Source: Bretschneidera sinensis
Lineage: Eukaryota > Streptophyta > Magnoliopsida > Brassicales > Akaniaceae
Assembly (NCBI GenBank): GCA_023935145.1
Contig: CM043698.1
Coordinates: forward strand, 64,812,001 to 64,876,000
DNA length: 64,000 nt
Direction of reading: 5' to 3'
Shown here: positions 62,398 through 64,000 of the stretch, in pieces
How positions within the stretch are numbered: the first letter of the stretch is position 1
Layout of the letters: every line of letters begins with the position of its first letter
The notes under the pieces: generated by a model
The model's input: only the letters and a program-made list of their open reading frames with translations
Databases searched by the model: none
Told to the model about the DNA's origin: nothing
Translations under genes and position numbers: made by a program

Positions 62398-62612
62398 TGA
62401 AGCTATACTGCGGGGTATAAATTAGCAGGTCTTTTACTGTCAAACTGAGCTCTTACATCCATATTGAATGGAAGGACCTAATTAGTTAACTATTACTGAT
62501 ACTTATAGGACCAGATTAAAAATTTAGAACAATTAAAATGCGTATGGCTAAAATCAATGTGACTCGACAAAAATCATAATTTAGCCTTTGCATTAATACT
62601 TAATTAAGTTAA

Positions 62613-63559
62613 GCTTTCTTCTACCCGGAAAGGAATTTACTTGATGAAACTAAATATTGAAACAAATTATATTTACTAATCGAGAGATCAAATACCTATA
62701 AGTTATAGTAACTTTTTATGAATTAAGAACTTATCAAAAAAATTATGAGTTGTGTAAAACTATTAATTCTTTTATTTTACATTTGAAATTTCTATTTAAC
62801 GGGATGGAACTTCACCTGCAAGATTTTTTAGTTTTAAATGCGTTTCGTGTCGCACAATTAGGTGCCACTAAAAAATAACAAGTCAAAATCCTCTTGAAGC
62901 AGACAGGCAAAAGACTTGACTAAAAACTAAGAGTTGAACACATTCAGTTGAGAGTTTTTAGGAACATTATACCACTGACATTTTTACCTTGAATATTTCT
63001 TGAAAGTTCCACACACACACGCAAATATATATATATATTTTGTCCATCTTTCCATTTTGGGATGTAGTGTCCATTTTGAACAATTGATGCATAGTAAATT
63101 TTGAACTTTCCTGATTTTCCTGATAAATAAAGACATTACAAAAAGAAGAGAGGCATTGAAAAGAAAAAATCGAGTTTACAAATAAAGGGTAATTTTTAGA
63201 AAGACAATAGTACTTTTTTGAAGAACAGTGCATTTACTGTTGTTTCCTTGAAAGATTGGAAGTCCAAAGATGGACAGAAAATATGGGACGGTGGGAGTAT
63301 TTGTTTGCGTGCATGCGAGTCATGTCTATGTATGTATATATGTACACATAGATGTATATATGCCCACATGCACAAAAAATACCTGTCAATAATTATCCAG
63401 TTTTTATGTTATTTCAAGGTCATTTTTTTGCATGATAGTTTGTATCAATTTAAACATTTTATTTTATATAGCAACAACTTTATAATCAAATTTTACAGAA
63501 GTAGGGGTTAAGTTGTGAAACACAATTCTCAATTTCCAGTCATGTGTATATATATATAT
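62613..63559. other. Intronic or intergenic AT-rich sequence
   Basis: No gene was recognised. Dinucleotide tracts occur at 63010-63040 (CACACACACACG then ATATATATAT) and 63545-63560. The frames 62967-63233 and 63218-63511 have no protein character. No PI4K exon was found. Confidence 0.5.
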
Positions 63560-63720
63560 ATCACAAAAACATCATTAATGGACACCAAGGGGGTGCCAAC
63601 CTAGAACAAAAACGAAAGCTTACGAGAAAGGAATTTCAGACGATTAATCACCTTCTAACTCATTTATGCTAGAATTTCTCCTATACAAAAAGTTCAAAGT
63701 AGAAAGTCATCTATCCTTTA
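63560..63720 (-). mobile_element. LINE 3'-tail fragment, minus strand
   Basis: GGACACCAAGGGGGTGCCAACC is the inverse of the LINE tail seen at 44430 (GGTGGCACCCCCTTATGCC). Following sequence (AAAGTCATCTATCCTTTACA) corresponds to the motif encoding IKDRWL in the 44878-45167 copy. Confidence 0.55.
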
Positions 63721-63724
63721 CAAT

Positions 63725-64000
63725 GTTAATAGGGGTTGGCTAGAATAATCCTCAAAGACGGGAAAGTACTTGTCAATAGGTGTTATATTTGCAAAGTTTG
63801 TGCTGAGTCTGTGTTTCATCTTTAAGCTTGTAGGTGATGGCTTACTCTTTGATTCCACTTTTTATTTTTTGGCTTGTTTGGAATGAGAGAAGTAGGAGTG
63901 CTTTTGATGGTGAACCTCCTATTGAAGTGATTAAACATAGATGGTTCAACACACTTAATTTTTTGTTTAAAGGAATTTTTTTGTGAATGAAGATCTTATA
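63725..64000 (+). mobile_element. LINE ORF2 3' fragment, truncated by the window edge
   Basis: Plus-strand frames read VNRCYICKVCAESVFHL (zinc-finger-like zf-RVT motif), then LVWNERSRSAFDGEPPIEVI and KHRWFNTLNFLFKG. This is the same ORF2 end seen elsewhere in the window. It continues past the right edge. Confidence 0.65.

Larger units (their letters stand above)
58280..62588. mobile_element. Inverted-repeat-bounded block enclosing tandem LTR elements
   Basis: The arm 58280-58500 (ACTAAATTACAATTTTTGTC..., TTGATTTTAG, TTTTAATTGTTCTAA, GTTAACTAATTA, GAGCTCAGTTTG) recurs inverted at ~62415-62588. Outside the arms lie near-identical 26-bp direct repeats at 58248-58273 and 62587-62612, differing by three transitions. 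This looks like a DNA transposon or MITE with long TIRs that was later split by LTR elements C and D. An additional inverted pair, CCTCTAAGGT/ACCTTAGAGG (58510-58519 and 58725-58734), lies inside the left part. No transposase is visible. Confidence 0.55.

Noticed and set aside
1..64000. CRISPR array, bacterial operon or organellar insertion
   Set aside because: No repeat-spacer pattern, operon structure, rRNA or plastid/mitochondrial genes were seen. The tandem repeats present have no spacers.

Overview
The window is nuclear DNA of a eudicot plant: intron-containing genes with GT/AG splice sites, plant-only protein families, AT-rich introns and spacers, and dense layers of plant transposable elements. 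No bacterial, organellar or viral gene set is seen. Host genes occupy four places. On the minus strand, 1.8-7.4 kb encodes a LEW1/NUS1-like subunit of the cis-prenyltransferase complex (six inferred exons), and 10.05-10.47 kb encodes Mediator subunit MED32 with a leader intron. On the plus strand, 14.2-15.1 kb is a single-exon DUF7086 protein, and 38.5-57.9 kb carries the first 23 exons (1821 codons) of phosphatidylinositol 4-kinase alpha. The catalytic and activation loops of that kinase lie beyond the right edge, behind an intron of at least 6.1 kb.

The rest is layered mobile DNA. There are TAA-flanked MITEs (1.26-1.60 and 24.58-25.92 kb), a decayed Ty1/copia element (15.8-24.06 kb) with a 3.1-kb foreign stretch inside, and LINE fragments (27.6-28.2, 43.2-45.2, 63.6-64.0 kb). 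A 4.5-kb Mutator-like element with ~200-bp terminal inverted repeats (32.90-37.42 kb) carries pieces of a cellulose synthase-like D gene, a tRNA-Trp pseudogene and a second gene-like fragment.

Four copies of a short LTR element type, called A to D here, share a degenerate C-terminal coding module, polypurine tract and TGATG LTR start. A lies in LEW1 intron 3, B in a PI4K intron, and C and D in tandem with three LTRs at 58.75-62.40 kb. B and C also encode a domain resembling the RRM of plant polypyrimidine-tract-binding proteins. This is the most unusual coding content in the window. The C-D array sits between long inverted arms that are flanked by near-identical 26-bp direct repeats.

Functionally, the host genes are unrelated housekeeping or regulatory genes (dolichol synthesis, transcription, phosphoinositide signalling). 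The one meaningful pairing is LEW1 next to MED32, which to my knowledge are also neighbours in Arabidopsis (At1g11755/At1g11760). All identifications come from reading translations and remembered families. No database search was run.
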